A stretch of DNA of 64,000 bases, taken from assembly GCA_910585965.1 (NCBI GenBank), contig CAJUHH010000017.1, positions 10,010 to 74,009 of the forward strand, written 5' to 3'. Made by a program: the position numbers and the translations under genes. Below are positions 33,578-40,913 of this stretch, piece by piece; position 1 is the first letter of the stretch; the number at the start of each line of letters is the position of its first letter. Under the pieces are notes generated by a model that was given only the letters and a program-made list of their open reading frames with translations, was not told the DNA's origin and searched no databases. The DNA comes from an uncultured Lachnospiraceae bacterium (lineage in GTDB: Bacteria > Bacillota > Clostridia > Lachnospirales > Lachnospiraceae).

Positions 33578-33704
33578 TCTTTGTTTCCTCCTTATCTTCT
33601 GCAAATACCTTTATGAATGTGTAAATTTTTAAAAGCCAATCCACGTTGTGGATTGTGGATACCATCTCGGAAATGCTGTCTTTGTAAAATTGCTCGTCAC
33701 TCAT
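33528..33704 (-). CDS. Small conserved phage/island protein (58 aa)
   Basis: MSDEQFYKDSISEMVSTIHN, then VDWLLKIYTFIKVFAEDKEE and a charged tail. The pattern EQFYKDSI..MV..I...D.L.KIYTF is common in small proteins of Lachnospiraceae phages and islands, of unknown function. Its start overlaps the previous gene's stop (ATGA at 33701-33704), indicating coupled translation. Confidence 0.6.
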   Translation of the reverse strand: MSDEQFYKDSISEMVSTIHNVDWLLKIYTFIKVFAEDKEETKNDKEKRERDFCNGDNQ

Positions 33705-33886
33705 TCCATACCCTCACTTTCTTTAACATAATCTCTCATAGAAATATAAATGGCTTTGAGAAATCTTGTATTGTCGATTTTGTCAAGAAGAGCAATAATC
33801 AGTTCCTTGTAATTCATGCCACACTTCCTACTCTTCTCCCGGTATGCCGCCATATTGTCCTTTGCTTCCAGTTCCTCATTGCTCAT
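33701..33886 (-). CDS. Small conserved phage/island protein (61 aa)
   Basis: MSNEELEAKDNMAAYREKSR followed by MNYKELIIALLDKIDNTRFL and KAIYISMRDYVKESEGME. The second part parallels the 58-residue neighbour (KxxI..L..KID....L..IY), so the two may be ancient duplicates. ATGA overlaps join it to genes on both sides. GGAGGGGC supports the start at 33886; an internal ATG at 33817 with AGGAAGTG is a possible alternative. Confidence 0.55.
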   Translation of the reverse strand: MSNEELEAKDNMAAYREKSRKCGMNYKELIIALLDKIDNTRFLKAIYISMRDYVKESEGME

Positions 33887-34398
33887 GACAACTGCCCCTC
33901 CCATTCCAGTTTTCCACTCCCTAACAGATAGCCCATGAAATAAATGTATGCCTGATCTGTGCTCCATTCCTTGTACTTGAAATGTCCTTTATCTGCTAAA
34001 TGCGACATAGCTTTCAGCAGTTCGCTGCAATACGGAACAGACGGTCTGTCCATGGCTTTTTCTATAATTGGAAGATATTCCTCTGCCACCCTCTCCGCTA
34101 TCTTTTCCCGCTCTTTTTTCAATAAGAAATCGTGTGCGTTTCTGATTTCAAAGTACACCGCCGAACCGTATTTATTGTAAATGCTGTCCATAGTCCTGTT
34201 ATTCAGGCATCTTTTTTCACTCTCTATCAGCGCAACAAACCTTTTTATTTCACTTTCTTTCAGTTTATTGTAATAAAGCGTGTCTTTGTTGCTCCATATT
34301 GCAAGCCGGTACTCTGCTACTGGAATCTTCTCACAATACAGAACGTGCATCTGCATAGCGTCCGGCAGTTCGTCAAATGTGCATTTTTTAATAATCAT
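33883..34398 (-). CDS. Hypothetical island protein (171 aa)
   Basis: The family was not recognised. A soluble, charged 171-residue protein: FDELPDAMQMHVLYCEKIPV, then KLKESEIKRFVALIESEKRC, KKEREKIAERVAEEYLPIIE and a hydrophobic end DQAYIYFMGYLLGSGKLEWE. AGAGG is well spaced for the ATG at 34398; another ATG two codons upstream is too close. It belongs to the early operon between the DnaC-like gene and the small proteins. Confidence 0.6.
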   Translation of the reverse strand: MIIKKCTFDELPDAMQMHVLYCEKIPVAEYRLAIWSNKDTLYYNKLKESEIKRFVALIESEKRCLNNRTMDSIYNKYGSAVYFEIRNAHDFLLKKEREKIAERVAEEYLPIIEKAMDRPSVPYCSELLKAMSHLADKGHFKYKEWSTDQAYIYFMGYLLGSGKLEWEGQLS

Positions 34399-34512
34399 TG
34401 TCATTTCCTCTCTTTACTCCGGGCAGAGGTAATGTTATACTACCCACATACCCTAATTTGATGTGATCGGGTTGCCTGCCCTGTAGGTATTGGCCGTACC
34501 TATGGGGCGTTT

Positions 34513-35283
34513 CTATTCCTGCATTATATTTTTTATAAATTCCCTTGTATGCCTGTCCGCTATCTGCCGCCTTACATTGACTTCCGGCATTATGACGGGG
34601 ACGGATACGGAATATATCCTGTCCGATATCCGGGAATCCGTTTTTAAATCCTCCATCCGCACATTGCTTGTGAAAATCGTCGGGTAATGGTTTGTGTACC
34701 GCCTGTCAATCAACCGGAATAATGCCGTCGTTATCCAATCCTTATTCTCCACCTGTGCGCCAACATCATCCAAAATCAATAAGCCGGCTTCAAGTATTGC
34801 TTTCACATTTCCCCTGCTTGCATCGTCCTTCGCCTTTACAAGCTCTATGTAATCTGTCACACTGATAAACTTCACGGATATGTCATGTGCTTTAAGAATC
34901 TCATTAGCGACCGCACAGGCGATCATGGTCTTTCCGCTTCCTTTCGTGTCAGAGTAAAAATATAATCCCCGGCCTTCACGCTGGAACATTGCAAAATTTA
35001 TTACAAAGGCATTTACAATATTCTTCTGCGGCGTTATGTCTTCAGAACCATATTTCCCCCAGTCAATACTTTTCCCTGTGCAATACACATATTCAAGCGG
35101 CATTCCGCTCCGGCTCCTGCGTTCATCAAAACGGGAATCCAGTATTGTCCCATCATCGAGAAAAATAGCCTGTGTGCTGTAACCGACATCCTCATACCTG
35201 TGATAGACCAAAAGGCCGCTTAATGTTTCCGTTTTGATTTCCTCCACCTTAGTTACCGTCGCCAGCCCCCAAGAACTGCTCAT
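34513..35283 (-). CDS. DnaC/IstB-like helicase-loader ATPase
   Basis: A 256-residue AAA+ ATPase with Walker A SDTKGSGKTMIACAV, Walker B GLLILDDVGAQ, sensor TIFTSNVRMEDL and the arginine-finger region DSRISDRIYS. This matches the DnaC/DnaI helicase loaders that phages and islands use to recruit the host replicative helicase. It follows the DUF6291 replication protein, overlapping it by 35 bases, so the two form the replication module. The ATG at 35283 has a poor ribosome binding site; a GTG at 35247, just after the upstream stop, is a possible reinitiation start. Confidence 0.8.
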   Translation of the reverse strand: MSSSWGLATVTKVEEIKTETLSGLLVYHRYEDVGYSTQAIFLDDGTILDSRFDERRSRSGMPLEYVYCTGKSIDWGKYGSEDITPQKNIVNAFVINFAMFQREGRGLYFYSDTKGSGKTMIACAVANEILKAHDISVKFISVTDYIELVKAKDDASRGNVKAILEAGLLILDDVGAQVENKDWITTALFRLIDRRYTNHYPTIFTSNVRMEDLKTDSRISDRIYSVSVPVIMPEVNVRRQIADRHTREFIKNIMQE

Positions 35284-35983
35284 AGAAGTCTGTTGCCGAT
35301 CCCCGACTTTTATTGTCTGCTCCAACCTCTCCACCGCCTTTCCTGTCCATATAATTGCCGTCAAGCACCTTTGCCATGTTAGAATCCTTAATAAGCCAGT
35401 CAAAATTGGCAGACCAGTTTCGGGCATTTTGCCCCTTTAAGAAACTGCTTTCTTCTGCCAGCTCAAAGAGCCGTTTGAAATCCTCAATGGTATATTGGTT
35501 CAGCCTTGCCCTGATTGCCTTTTTTCTGGAATCGGATAATTTAGTCAGACGGGGGAATGAGATGCAAATCTCATTATACATATCAGCTATCTGCTGATAA
35601 TTAATATTACTATCCTTATCCTTATCCATATCCATATCCTTATCCTTATCGGCTTTTTTCGGTTTTAAATCTAACCGTTCGGTTTTTTCGGTTTCCTCAA
35701 TATCCATTTGGTTTTTCTTCGGTCTTCCACCTTTGCGTCCATTTTCCCGATTAGCTTCACAACGCTTTACATATCTTTCCTTATCCCTATCTATTGCCAT
35801 GCTTAAAATATCAAAAGCCATAGTGAGCGCAGGATTTTTTTCAAAGTCAGGCTTAATTTCTTCTCGCCCATAAGGAAATAATGATTTAAATAGTTTCCCT
35901 GCTTCTTTATCCGGAAGCCGCAATACAACAACTTCATTGTCATAATAAACAAGGAAACTCGGTTTTTTTATTTCTTCTTCCAA
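35249..35983 (-). CDS. DUF6291-type replication initiation protein
   Basis: A 244-residue protein. The N-terminus (SFLVYYDNEVVVLRLPDKEA ... GKLFKSLFPYG) resembles DUF6291, followed by RCEANRENGRKGGRPKKNQ and a DNA-encoded run of lysine and aspartate (KDKDMDMDKDKD), then a DnaD-like helical end (FKRLFELAEESSFLKGQNAR NW..NFDWLI). Proteins with this end bind DNA and partner with DnaC-like loaders, as here. The start is TTG at 35983, with an ideal AAGGAGG seven bases upstream. The repeated Lys-Asp codons come from a low-complexity ccttat repeat (35610-35655). Confidence 0.72.
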   Translation of the reverse strand: MEEEIKKPSFLVYYDNEVVVLRLPDKEAGKLFKSLFPYGREEIKPDFEKNPALTMAFDILSMAIDRDKERYVKRCEANRENGRKGGRPKKNQMDIEETEKTERLDLKPKKADKDKDMDMDKDKDSNINYQQIADMYNEICISFPRLTKLSDSRKKAIRARLNQYTIEDFKRLFELAEESSFLKGQNARNWSANFDWLIKDSNMAKVLDGNYMDRKGGGEVGADNKSRGSATDFYEQFLGAGDGN

Positions 35984-35999
35984 AATTTGTCCTCCTTCC

Positions 36000-36182
36000 C
36001 TATTCGGCGTGCATTCCATAGCACCGCTCCCGGAAGTAAGCAGTCGGAACCTTGCCAGGAATTACTATGTAATGCTTTTCGGCCAGTTCTCTGTTAAGTT
36101 GCCTGATTATGCCGTAAGCCTTACTTTCAGACACTTCCAGCACTGCCATAACATCTTTGACGTTCATAATCTGTTTTGCCAT
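36000..36182 (-). CDS. Excisionase-like small HTH protein
   Basis: A 60-residue protein with MNVKDVMAVLEVSESKAYGI IRQLN, a MerR/excisionase-like helix-turn-helix, and the end YIVIPGKVPTAYFRERCYG. Similar 60-residue proteins in ICEs and phages act as excisionase or as accessory DNA-binding proteins; the position beside the regulators and far from the integrase does not decide. AAAGGAG precedes the ATG. It is 17 bases before the replication gene. Confidence 0.65.
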   Translation of the reverse strand: MAKQIMNVKDVMAVLEVSESKAYGIIRQLNRELAEKHYIVIPGKVPTAYFRERCYGMHAE

Positions 36183-36200
36183 CTGCCGCCGCTCCTTTCT

Positions 36201-36434
36201 TTACCCGGAGATTTTCTTTACATATTCCTCCGATACCATAAACGGTGTTTCTCCGTCCCTATGAACCGAATCATAAAAAATATCAATGCCGATGGTTACA
36301 TTGTCAATTGTCCGCTCCAATTCCAGCATCATGCCGCTGCCCTCTGCATTGATTCCAGTAAATACCTTTGCTACTGTGAAACCCTCCATCATGCTTTCGT
36401 TTACCTCTGCATAATCTCTGAATACTTTTGCCAT
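36201..36434 (-). CDS. Hypothetical island protein (77 aa)
   Basis: The family was not recognised. MAKVFRDYAEVNESMMEGFT continues with VAKVFTGINAEGSGMMLELE and ends EEYVKKISG: a small, probably beta-rich soluble protein. It lies between the Cro-like and the excisionase-like genes in the early operon, 18 bases from each. Confidence 0.55.
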   Translation of the reverse strand: MAKVFRDYAEVNESMMEGFTVAKVFTGINAEGSGMMLELERTIDNVTIGIDIFYDSVHRDGETPFMVSEEYVKKISG

Positions 36435-36452
36435 TGTCTGTTTTCTCCTCTC

Positions 36453-36647
36453 TTAATCTTCAATGATTTCAGTTACATCACACTCAAGAGCATCCGCCAG
36501 CCTCCCAGCTGATACAACAGATACTTCCCTCTGATTGAGAATGACGTTCATCCTCGCCCGGCTTACCCCGTAGGCTTTTGCCAAATCTGCCACACTCTTT
36601 TTCTTTCTTGCCCGGCAGATATCCACTTTATCTCTGCTGATCTTCAT
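36453..36647 (-). CDS. Cro-like XRE regulator
   Basis: A 64-residue single-domain HTH protein: MKISRDKVDICRARKKKSVA, then DLAKAYGVSRARMNVILNQR and a final LADALECDVTEIIED. This is the XRE/Cro fold with no extra domain. It is the first gene of the leftward early operon and divergent from the 307-residue repressor gene at 36779, giving the CI/Cro or Stl/Str layout. GGAGGAAGCCA sets the start at 36647. Confidence 0.8.
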   Translation of the reverse strand: MKISRDKVDICRARKKKSVADLAKAYGVSRARMNVILNQREVSVVSAGRLADALECDVTEIIED

Positions 36648-36661
36648 TGGCTTCCTCCTTT

Positions 36662-36778
36662 CAACACCTAAATGGTGTTTTTTATATTGCAATTTTAACA
36701 CCATTATGCTATAATGTCAATATGTTATTGAAAACAATACACCATTTTGCTATTATATTTGCAAAGGAGGTGTATATC
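36662..36778. promoter_or_regulatory. Divergent promoter-operator switch of the island
   Basis: Rightward: TTGAAA (36728-36733), 17 bp, TATTAT (36751-36756) drives the repressor. Leftward: TTGACA (36715-36720), 17 bp, TAAAAT (36692-36697) drives the Cro-like gene. The two -35 boxes are only 7 bp apart. The half-site ACACCATT occurs in the leftward spacer (about 36699-36706) and in the rightward spacer (about 36739-36746), and as the palindrome ACACC-TAAAT-GGTGT at 36664-36678. These are probable operator copies placed to block either polymerase. Confidence 0.75.
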
Positions 36779-37702
36779 TTGAATTTTTCTAAAAAAATGA
36801 AAGAATTACGAATAGCAAATGGATTGACCCAAAAACAACTTGCTGATTCCCTGAATGTTTCACAAAATGCAGTATATAACTGGGAAAATGAAAAACGTGA
36901 GCCAAGTCTTGATATGATAAAGAAAATAGCAAAAGTTTTTGACTTTCCTTTATATCTATTGCTAGATGATAATTTTGAGTTAGAAAATGCTGAACTTGAA
37001 ATGAAGCGTGCTCGACCAGTTAATTCTTATGAAATGGCAGAACCGCCCAAACCCTTCACTGGACCGATGTCGCAATACAATAAAGATAACAGTGTTTATA
37101 CCGACCCAAACTTGCAAATGCTATATGAAACGGCCATGCAAAAAGCTATACACCATGAAGAATTAACAGAAGAAGAGGAACGAGTTATTATTGGTATACC
37201 CGGACAGCTACGTCAAAAAAGCGATTCGTATGAAGATTCATATTCATTCGCCAGTTCAGAAGAAGAGCTTAATAAATTACAAAAAGAACATTCAATAGAA
37301 CCTAACAAAAAGCAGAACTATAAAATTCATAAATATGATGCTACTGTTGAAATCACACCTGAAGCTATGGAAAGATTAAAAGAAGATGCAGAAGCGAGGG
37401 AAATACTCAAGAAATATGAATCTGGCGAAAGAATTTTAGAACCAGAATATAAAAAGGTTATTGAATATCACAATCGAATGATGGAGCGTTCCAAACTATT
37501 GCAAGATTGGCTTGAATGGTATGAAAGCACTTATGAGCCTTTGAACAATGAAGGGCGAAAAAAAGTAGCTGAATATGCCGAAACTCTTGCGGAAACAGAT
37601 AAATACACTAAGCCAAAAGAATTGTTTCAAAATAAAATGACGAAAGTGGAAATAGAAAAAGCCATAGAAGCATACCTGAATGACGAACCACCACAAAAAT
37701 AA
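36779..37702 (+). CDS. Master repressor of the island (XRE HTH, Stl-like layout)
   Basis: A 307-residue protein with an N-terminal HTH (MKELRIANGLTQKQLADSLN VSQNAVYNWENEKREPS) and a long, charged, mostly helical remainder (MERLKEDAEAREILKKYESG, YKKVIEYHNRMMERSKLLQD). There is no LexA/CI self-cleaving peptidase signature and no HExxH metalloprotease site. Relief of repression therefore does not follow the SOS cleavage route; in staphylococcal islands the equivalent Stl repressors are lifted by a helper-phage protein. That parallel is an inference. The start is TTG at 36779 with AAAGGAGGTG perfectly spaced. Confidence 0.75.
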   Translation: MNFSKKMKELRIANGLTQKQLADSLNVSQNAVYNWENEKREPSLDMIKKIAKVFDFPLYLLLDDNFELENAELEMKRARPVNSYEMAEPPKPFTGPMSQYNKDNSVYTDPNLQMLYETAMQKAIHHEELTEEEERVIIGIPGQLRQKSDSYEDSYSFASSEEELNKLQKEHSIEPNKKQNYKIHKYDATVEITPEAMERLKEDAEAREILKKYESGERILEPEYKKVIEYHNRMMERSKLLQDWLEWYESTYEPLNNEGRKKVAEYAETLAETDKYTKPKELFQNKMTKVEIEKAIEAYLNDEPPQK

Positions 37703-37727
37703 TTACTTATGGAAAGGATAACTTACA

Positions 37728-38012
37728 ATGGCAAGACTAAAACCAAGTATCTATGAAGAACGCAGACGAATTACAAGAGCCTGTATCACCGCAAACCAAG
37801 AACGATACGGCTATACTGACGAACAACTCGCAAAATTATTGTGTATTTCAATTCAAACATTTCGAAAGAGAAAAAAAGACCCGGATTATTTCACATTGGT
37901 TGAACTGCAATCACTTGGCCGCGCATTGAAATTTACACCGATTCAGGCCGCCAGTATAGTTTTAGGACGTGATATAACAGCAAAAGAAGTGAAAGATTTT
38001 ATTTTGATGTAA
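37728..38012 (+). CDS. Small HTH protein downstream of the repressor
   Basis: A 94-residue protein: MARLKPSIYEERRRITRACI, then YGYTDEQLAKLLCISIQTFR (helix-turn-helix pattern), RKRKKDPDYFTLVELQSLGR and a tail KDFILM. It looks like a phage regulator with a Cro-type HTH. It is 25 bases after the repressor and co-transcribed with it. AAAGGATAAC precedes the ATG. No specific role can be assigned. Confidence 0.65.
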   Translation: MARLKPSIYEERRRITRACITANQERYGYTDEQLAKLLCISIQTFRKRKKDPDYFTLVELQSLGRALKFTPIQAASIVLGRDITAKEVKDFILM

Positions 38013-38147
38013 TCTTGTTTTAACATTAGCACTATTTTCAGATTTCAAATCGGGCAATTACTGCACCATGACAATATCATATGCTTACCAATGGAGCCGA
38101 AGGGGCGATTACGTCAGCCGCCGGACGAAAGAAAGGGGGCTGGTGCT

Positions 38148-38234
38148 ATGGTTACATACAGTGACTTATTCACATTCGTAATTATGCTTTGCGCCGTTAT
38201 AACTCTTGTTATCAATATCAAACGCAAAAAGTAG
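38148..38234 (+). CDS. Holin-like type I toxin peptide (28 aa)
   Basis: MVTYSDLFTFVIMLCAVITL followed by VINIKRKK and stop: a hydrophobic single helix with a basic end, the pattern of the Firmicutes holin-like toxin family (TxpA/BsrG-related peptides, start MVTYSDLF). AAAGGGGG lies upstream of the ATG. Such peptides insert in the membrane and are silenced by an antisense RNA, for which a strong convergent promoter is present at 38329-38357. It probably stabilises the island. Confidence 0.8.
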   Translation: MVTYSDLFTFVIMLCAVITLVINIKRKK

Positions 38235-38322
38235 CGCCCTCGGTCTGGTAAACTAAGGCGCTACTTTTGTAACATCATATTTGCCAGCGGCTAGGTGTAC
38301 TCTAGCTTTCGGCTCTCTTGTT
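38226..38322 (-). ncRNA. Antisense RNA antitoxin (RatA-like arrangement)
   Basis: The promoter at 38329-38357 (minus) predicts a start near 38322. The transcript of about 95 nt would end in the hairpin AAAAGTAGCGCC/GGCGCTAC at 38227-38268 followed by TTTTT, overlapping the 3' end of the toxin mRNA by its last codons and terminator. This convergent 3'-overlap is the txpA/ratA arrangement. The extent is inferred from promoter and terminator. Confidence 0.65.
38227..38268. terminator. Shared bidirectional terminator of toxin and antisense RNA
   Basis: A 12-bp stem AAAAGTAGCGCC (38227-38238) / GGCGCTACTTTT (38257-38268). Plus-strand transcripts end in CTACTTTTGT, minus-strand ones in CTACTTTTTGCG. 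Confidence 0.8.
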
Positions 38323-38328
38323 AAGTAT

Positions 38329-38357
38329 ATTATATGCCATATGTACGGATTTTTCAA
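38329..38357 (-). promoter_or_regulatory. Strong promoter of the antisense RNA
   Basis: TTGAAA (38352-38357) and TATAAT (38329-38334) are 17 bp apart on the minus strand, directed toward the toxin gene. No gene on that strand follows, so a small RNA is the expected product. Confidence 0.75.
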
Positions 38358-38502
38358 CCATAATTTGAAAAGACCCCAGCGCGCCAACGCCGGAGCCTTT
38401 CAGATAGATACCATAAGGATTATGATATGCAATCATTCGCAAATTCAGTATATCACAGTCCTTTATAAAATGCACCCATTTTTAAGAAAGGACTGATTTT
38501 TT

Positions 38503-39555
38503 ATGCCGGCATATTATGACGAATCAACCAAAACATGGTACTGCAAATTCTATTACACCGATTACACAGGAACAAAGAAACAGAAAAAGAAGCGTGGCTT
38601 TAAGCTGCAACGGGAAGCCAAAGAATGGGAACGTGCTTTTCTTGACAGACTGCAAGGCACACCGGATATGACTTTCCAATCCCTCTATGACCTCTATATT
38701 GAGGATATGAGCCACAGGCTAAGGCAAAACAGCATAGACGGGAAAAAGAATGTGTTTAAGAACCGCATACTGCCTTACTTCAAGGATAGGCCTGTAAATG
38801 CCATTACTCCCACAGACATCAGGGCATGGCAGAACGAACAGATTGATATGGGATATTCGGATGCATACCTTGACCGCATCCAAAATATGATGACCACAAT
38901 CCTAAACTATGCCGTCACTTATTACAATCTGCCCTCAAATCCCTGCGACAGAGCCGGACACATGGGCAAACGTACCCGATCAATGAACTTTTGGACAATC
39001 GAGCAGTACAATAGCTTTATCCCCTACGTGACGGATATAAGCGCACGCACCGCCTTGCAGCTCCTTTTCTATTCCGGTATGCGCTTTGGAGAACTTCTCG
39101 CCCTCACACTGGCCGACTTTGACTTTAATGAAAATATCATACATATCACTAAATCTTTACAGCACAAGGCAAGCGGTGATATTGTGACACCACCCAAAAC
39201 AGGCAACGGTATACGCACCGTTACCATGCCGGAAGCAATCATGCAGGAAATAAAGGACTATACCCATAAAATATACGGTATAAAGCCATCTGACAGGATA
39301 TTCACGTTTACAAAGAGCCTTATCCGTGGCAATATGAAGCGCGGAGCAGAAAAAGCCAACATACCCTTCATACGCATCCATGATATGCGGCACTCCCATG
39401 TATCGCTATTGATTAATATGGGATTCTCCCCACATCTGATAGCGGAACGCATAGGCGATACTGTACAGATGGTAAACAGTACATACGGGCATCTTTACCC
39501 CAGCAAGCACAATGAAGTTGCTGAAAAGCTAAATCAAATAATAGTACCAAATTAG
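38503..39555 (+). CDS. int: Tyrosine integrase of the tuf island
   Basis: A 350-residue site-specific recombinase. The N-terminal arm-binding domain (WYCKFYYTDYTGTKKQKKKR) is followed by a SAM-like core-binding domain and the catalytic domain: Arg in YSGMRFGELLALTLADF, HDMRHSHVSLLINMG (HxxR), GDTV...NSTYGHLYP (His and the Tyr nucleophile). AAAGGAC precedes the ATG. It ends 65 bases from the tuf stop, next to the attachment site, as usual. The N-terminal region is paralogous to the broken integrase piece at 27998-28393. Confidence 0.92.
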   Translation: MPAYYDESTKTWYCKFYYTDYTGTKKQKKKRGFKLQREAKEWERAFLDRLQGTPDMTFQSLYDLYIEDMSHRLRQNSIDGKKNVFKNRILPYFKDRPVNAITPTDIRAWQNEQIDMGYSDAYLDRIQNMMTTILNYAVTYYNLPSNPCDRAGHMGKRTRSMNFWTIEQYNSFIPYVTDISARTALQLLFYSGMRFGELLALTLADFDFNENIIHITKSLQHKASGDIVTPPKTGNGIRTVTMPEAIMQEIKDYTHKIYGIKPSDRIFTFTKSLIRGNMKRGAEKANIPFIRIHDMRHSHVSLLINMGFSPHLIAERIGDTVQMVNSTYGHLYPSKHNEVAEKLNQIIVPN

Positions 39556-39561
39556 TTCCAA
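39542..39561. repeat. 20-bp bipartite repeat, copy 3 (integrase end)
   Basis: TAGTACCAAATTAGTTCCAA spans the integrase stop codon region and has the same 10-bp internal period as copies 1 and 2. It is a likely arm site at the integrase end of the island. Confidence 0.5.
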
Positions 39562-39575
39562 AAGTCATAAATTAA

Positions 39576-39600
39576 GGGCGAACCCACAATGGGAACGCCC
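39576..39600. terminator. Terminator between integrase and tuf
   Basis: GGGCGAACCCACAATGGGAACGCCC is a near-perfect hairpin (GGGCG/CGCCC, CCCA/TGGG). On the plus strand TGTTTTACT follows, serving int; on the minus strand TTAATTTATG follows, serving tuf. It lies inside the island, so it replaces the tuf terminator that was displaced to 30325-30351. Confidence 0.65.
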
Positions 39601-39619
39601 TGTTTTACTATATTTCTTA

Positions 39620-39641
39620 ATTATTCAATGATAGTAGCCAC
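39620..39641 (-). other. Attachment site at the tuf 3' end
   Basis: The last codons of tuf (V-A-T-I-I-E-stop), attattcaatgatagtagcc, share the core TCAATGATAGTAGC (39625-39638) with 30378-30391. Integration here leaves the EF-Tu sequence unchanged. Confidence 0.85.
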
Positions 39642-40814
39642 ACGACCAGAACCTACAGTCCTGCCACCCTCACGAATAGCAAACGTAAGACCCTGCTCCA
39701 TAGCGATGGGATGGATCAGTTCGATCGTCATCTCAACGTTGTCACCAGGCATGCACATTTCTGTGCCTTCCGGTAAATTACATACGCCAGTTACGTCCGT
39801 TGTCCTGAAGTAGAACTGCGGTCTGTAGTTGTTGAAGAAAGGAGTATGACGTCCACCTTCATCTTTTGTCAAAACGTAAACCTGAGCCGTAAATTTCTTA
39901 TGGCATGTTACAGAGCCGGGTTTGGAAAGAACCTGTCCTCTTTCGATTTCCGTTCTCTGAACACCACGAAGCAGAGCGCCGATGTTGTCGCCTGCCTGAG
40001 CTTCGTCAAGCATCTTACGGAACATTTCGATACCGGTAACAACCGTCTTCTTTGTTTCTTCTTTGATACCAACGATTTCAACTTCCTCGTTCAGGTGAAG
40101 CGTACCACGCTCAACACGGCCTGTAGCAACCGTACCACGGCCTGTGATTGTAAATACGTCCTCAACAGGCATAAGGAAAGGCTTATCTGTATCACGCTGC
40201 GGATCCGGAACATAGTCATCAACAGCATGCATCAGCTCGATAACTTTGTCGCCCCATTCGCTGTTAGGATCTTCCAGAGCTTTCAAAGCAGAACCCTGGA
40301 TAACCGGAATATCATCGCCCGGGAATTCATACTCGGACAGCAGTTCCCTGATTTCCATTTCAACCAGTTCAAGCAGTTCTTCGTCGTCTACCATATCGCA
40401 TTTGTTCATGAATACTACGATATAAGGAACGCCTACCTGACGGGACAGAAGGATGTGTTCTTTTGTCTGAGCCATAACACCGTCTGTAGCAGCAACAACA
40501 AGGATAGCGCCGTCCATCTGAGCAGCACCTGTGATCATGTTCTTTACATAGTCAGCATGCCCAGGGCAGTCAACGTGTGCGTAATGTCTCTTCTCTGTTT
40601 CATACTCAACGTGTGCTGTGGAAATTGTAATACCACGTTCTCTCTCTTCCGGAGCCTTATCGATCATATCGAACGCAACAGCTTCGCCTGTACCCAGCCT
40701 TACGTTCAATGTCTTTGTAATTGCAGCGGTCAAGGTTGTTTTGCCATGGTCAACGTGACCGATGGTCCCAATATTACAATGGGGTTTGTTTCTTTCAAAT
40801 TTAGCTTTAGCCAT
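39621..40814 (-). CDS. tuf: Elongation factor Tu
   Basis: A 397-residue EF-Tu that carries aminoacyl-tRNA to the ribosome. G motifs: GHVDHGKTTLT (G1), RGITIS (G2), DCPGHADY (G3), MNKCD (G4), GSALKALE (G5); the C-terminus is GSGRVATIIE. It is the last gene of the rpsL-rpsG-fusA-tuf operon, 99 bases after fusA. Its 3' end serves as the integration site of the island, and its stop and terminator are now provided by island sequence. GGAGGAC precedes the ATG. Confidence 0.98.
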   Translation of the reverse strand: MAKAKFERNKPHCNIGTIGHVDHGKTTLTAAITKTLNVRLGTGEAVAFDMIDKAPEERERGITISTAHVEYETEKRHYAHVDCPGHADYVKNMITGAAQMDGAILVVAATDGVMAQTKEHILLSRQVGVPYIVVFMNKCDMVDDEELLELVEMEIRELLSEYEFPGDDIPVIQGSALKALEDPNSEWGDKVIELMHAVDDYVPDPQRDTDKPFLMPVEDVFTITGRGTVATGRVERGTLHLNEEVEIVGIKEETKKTVVTGIEMFRKMLDEAQAGDNIGALLRGVQRTEIERGQVLSKPGSVTCHKKFTAQVYVLTKDEGGRHTPFFNNYRPQFYFRTTDVTGVCNLPEGTEMCMPGDNVEMTIELIHPIAMEQGLTFAIREGGRTVGSGRVATIIE

Positions 40815-40913
40815 TTCTAAAGTCCTCCTTTAAACTGTTCTAAAAAAGTTTCCAATAATTTTCGATTTTCTCGCTTCTTTGATTATATTAAATAATGCCA
40901 AGTTTTTCAAGCA

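Larger units (their letters stand above)
30378..39638. mobile_element. PICI-like (phage-satellite) island integrated at tuf
   Basis: The element is bounded by direct copies of TCAATGATAGTAGC (30378-30391 and 39625-39638), the latter being the tuf 3' end, and spans about 9.3 kb. A tyrosine integrase lies against the tuf side. Gene order from that side: integrase, type I toxin, small HTH protein, repressor, divergent Cro-like gene, excisionase-like protein, replication initiator, DnaC-like loader, small phage proteins, scaffold, major capsid protein, a RinA-like small protein and a zinc-ribbon protein. There are no terminase, portal, tail or lysis genes. Size and order fit phage-inducible chromosomal islands of Firmicutes; a decayed prophage is the alternative. 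Confidence 0.78.
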
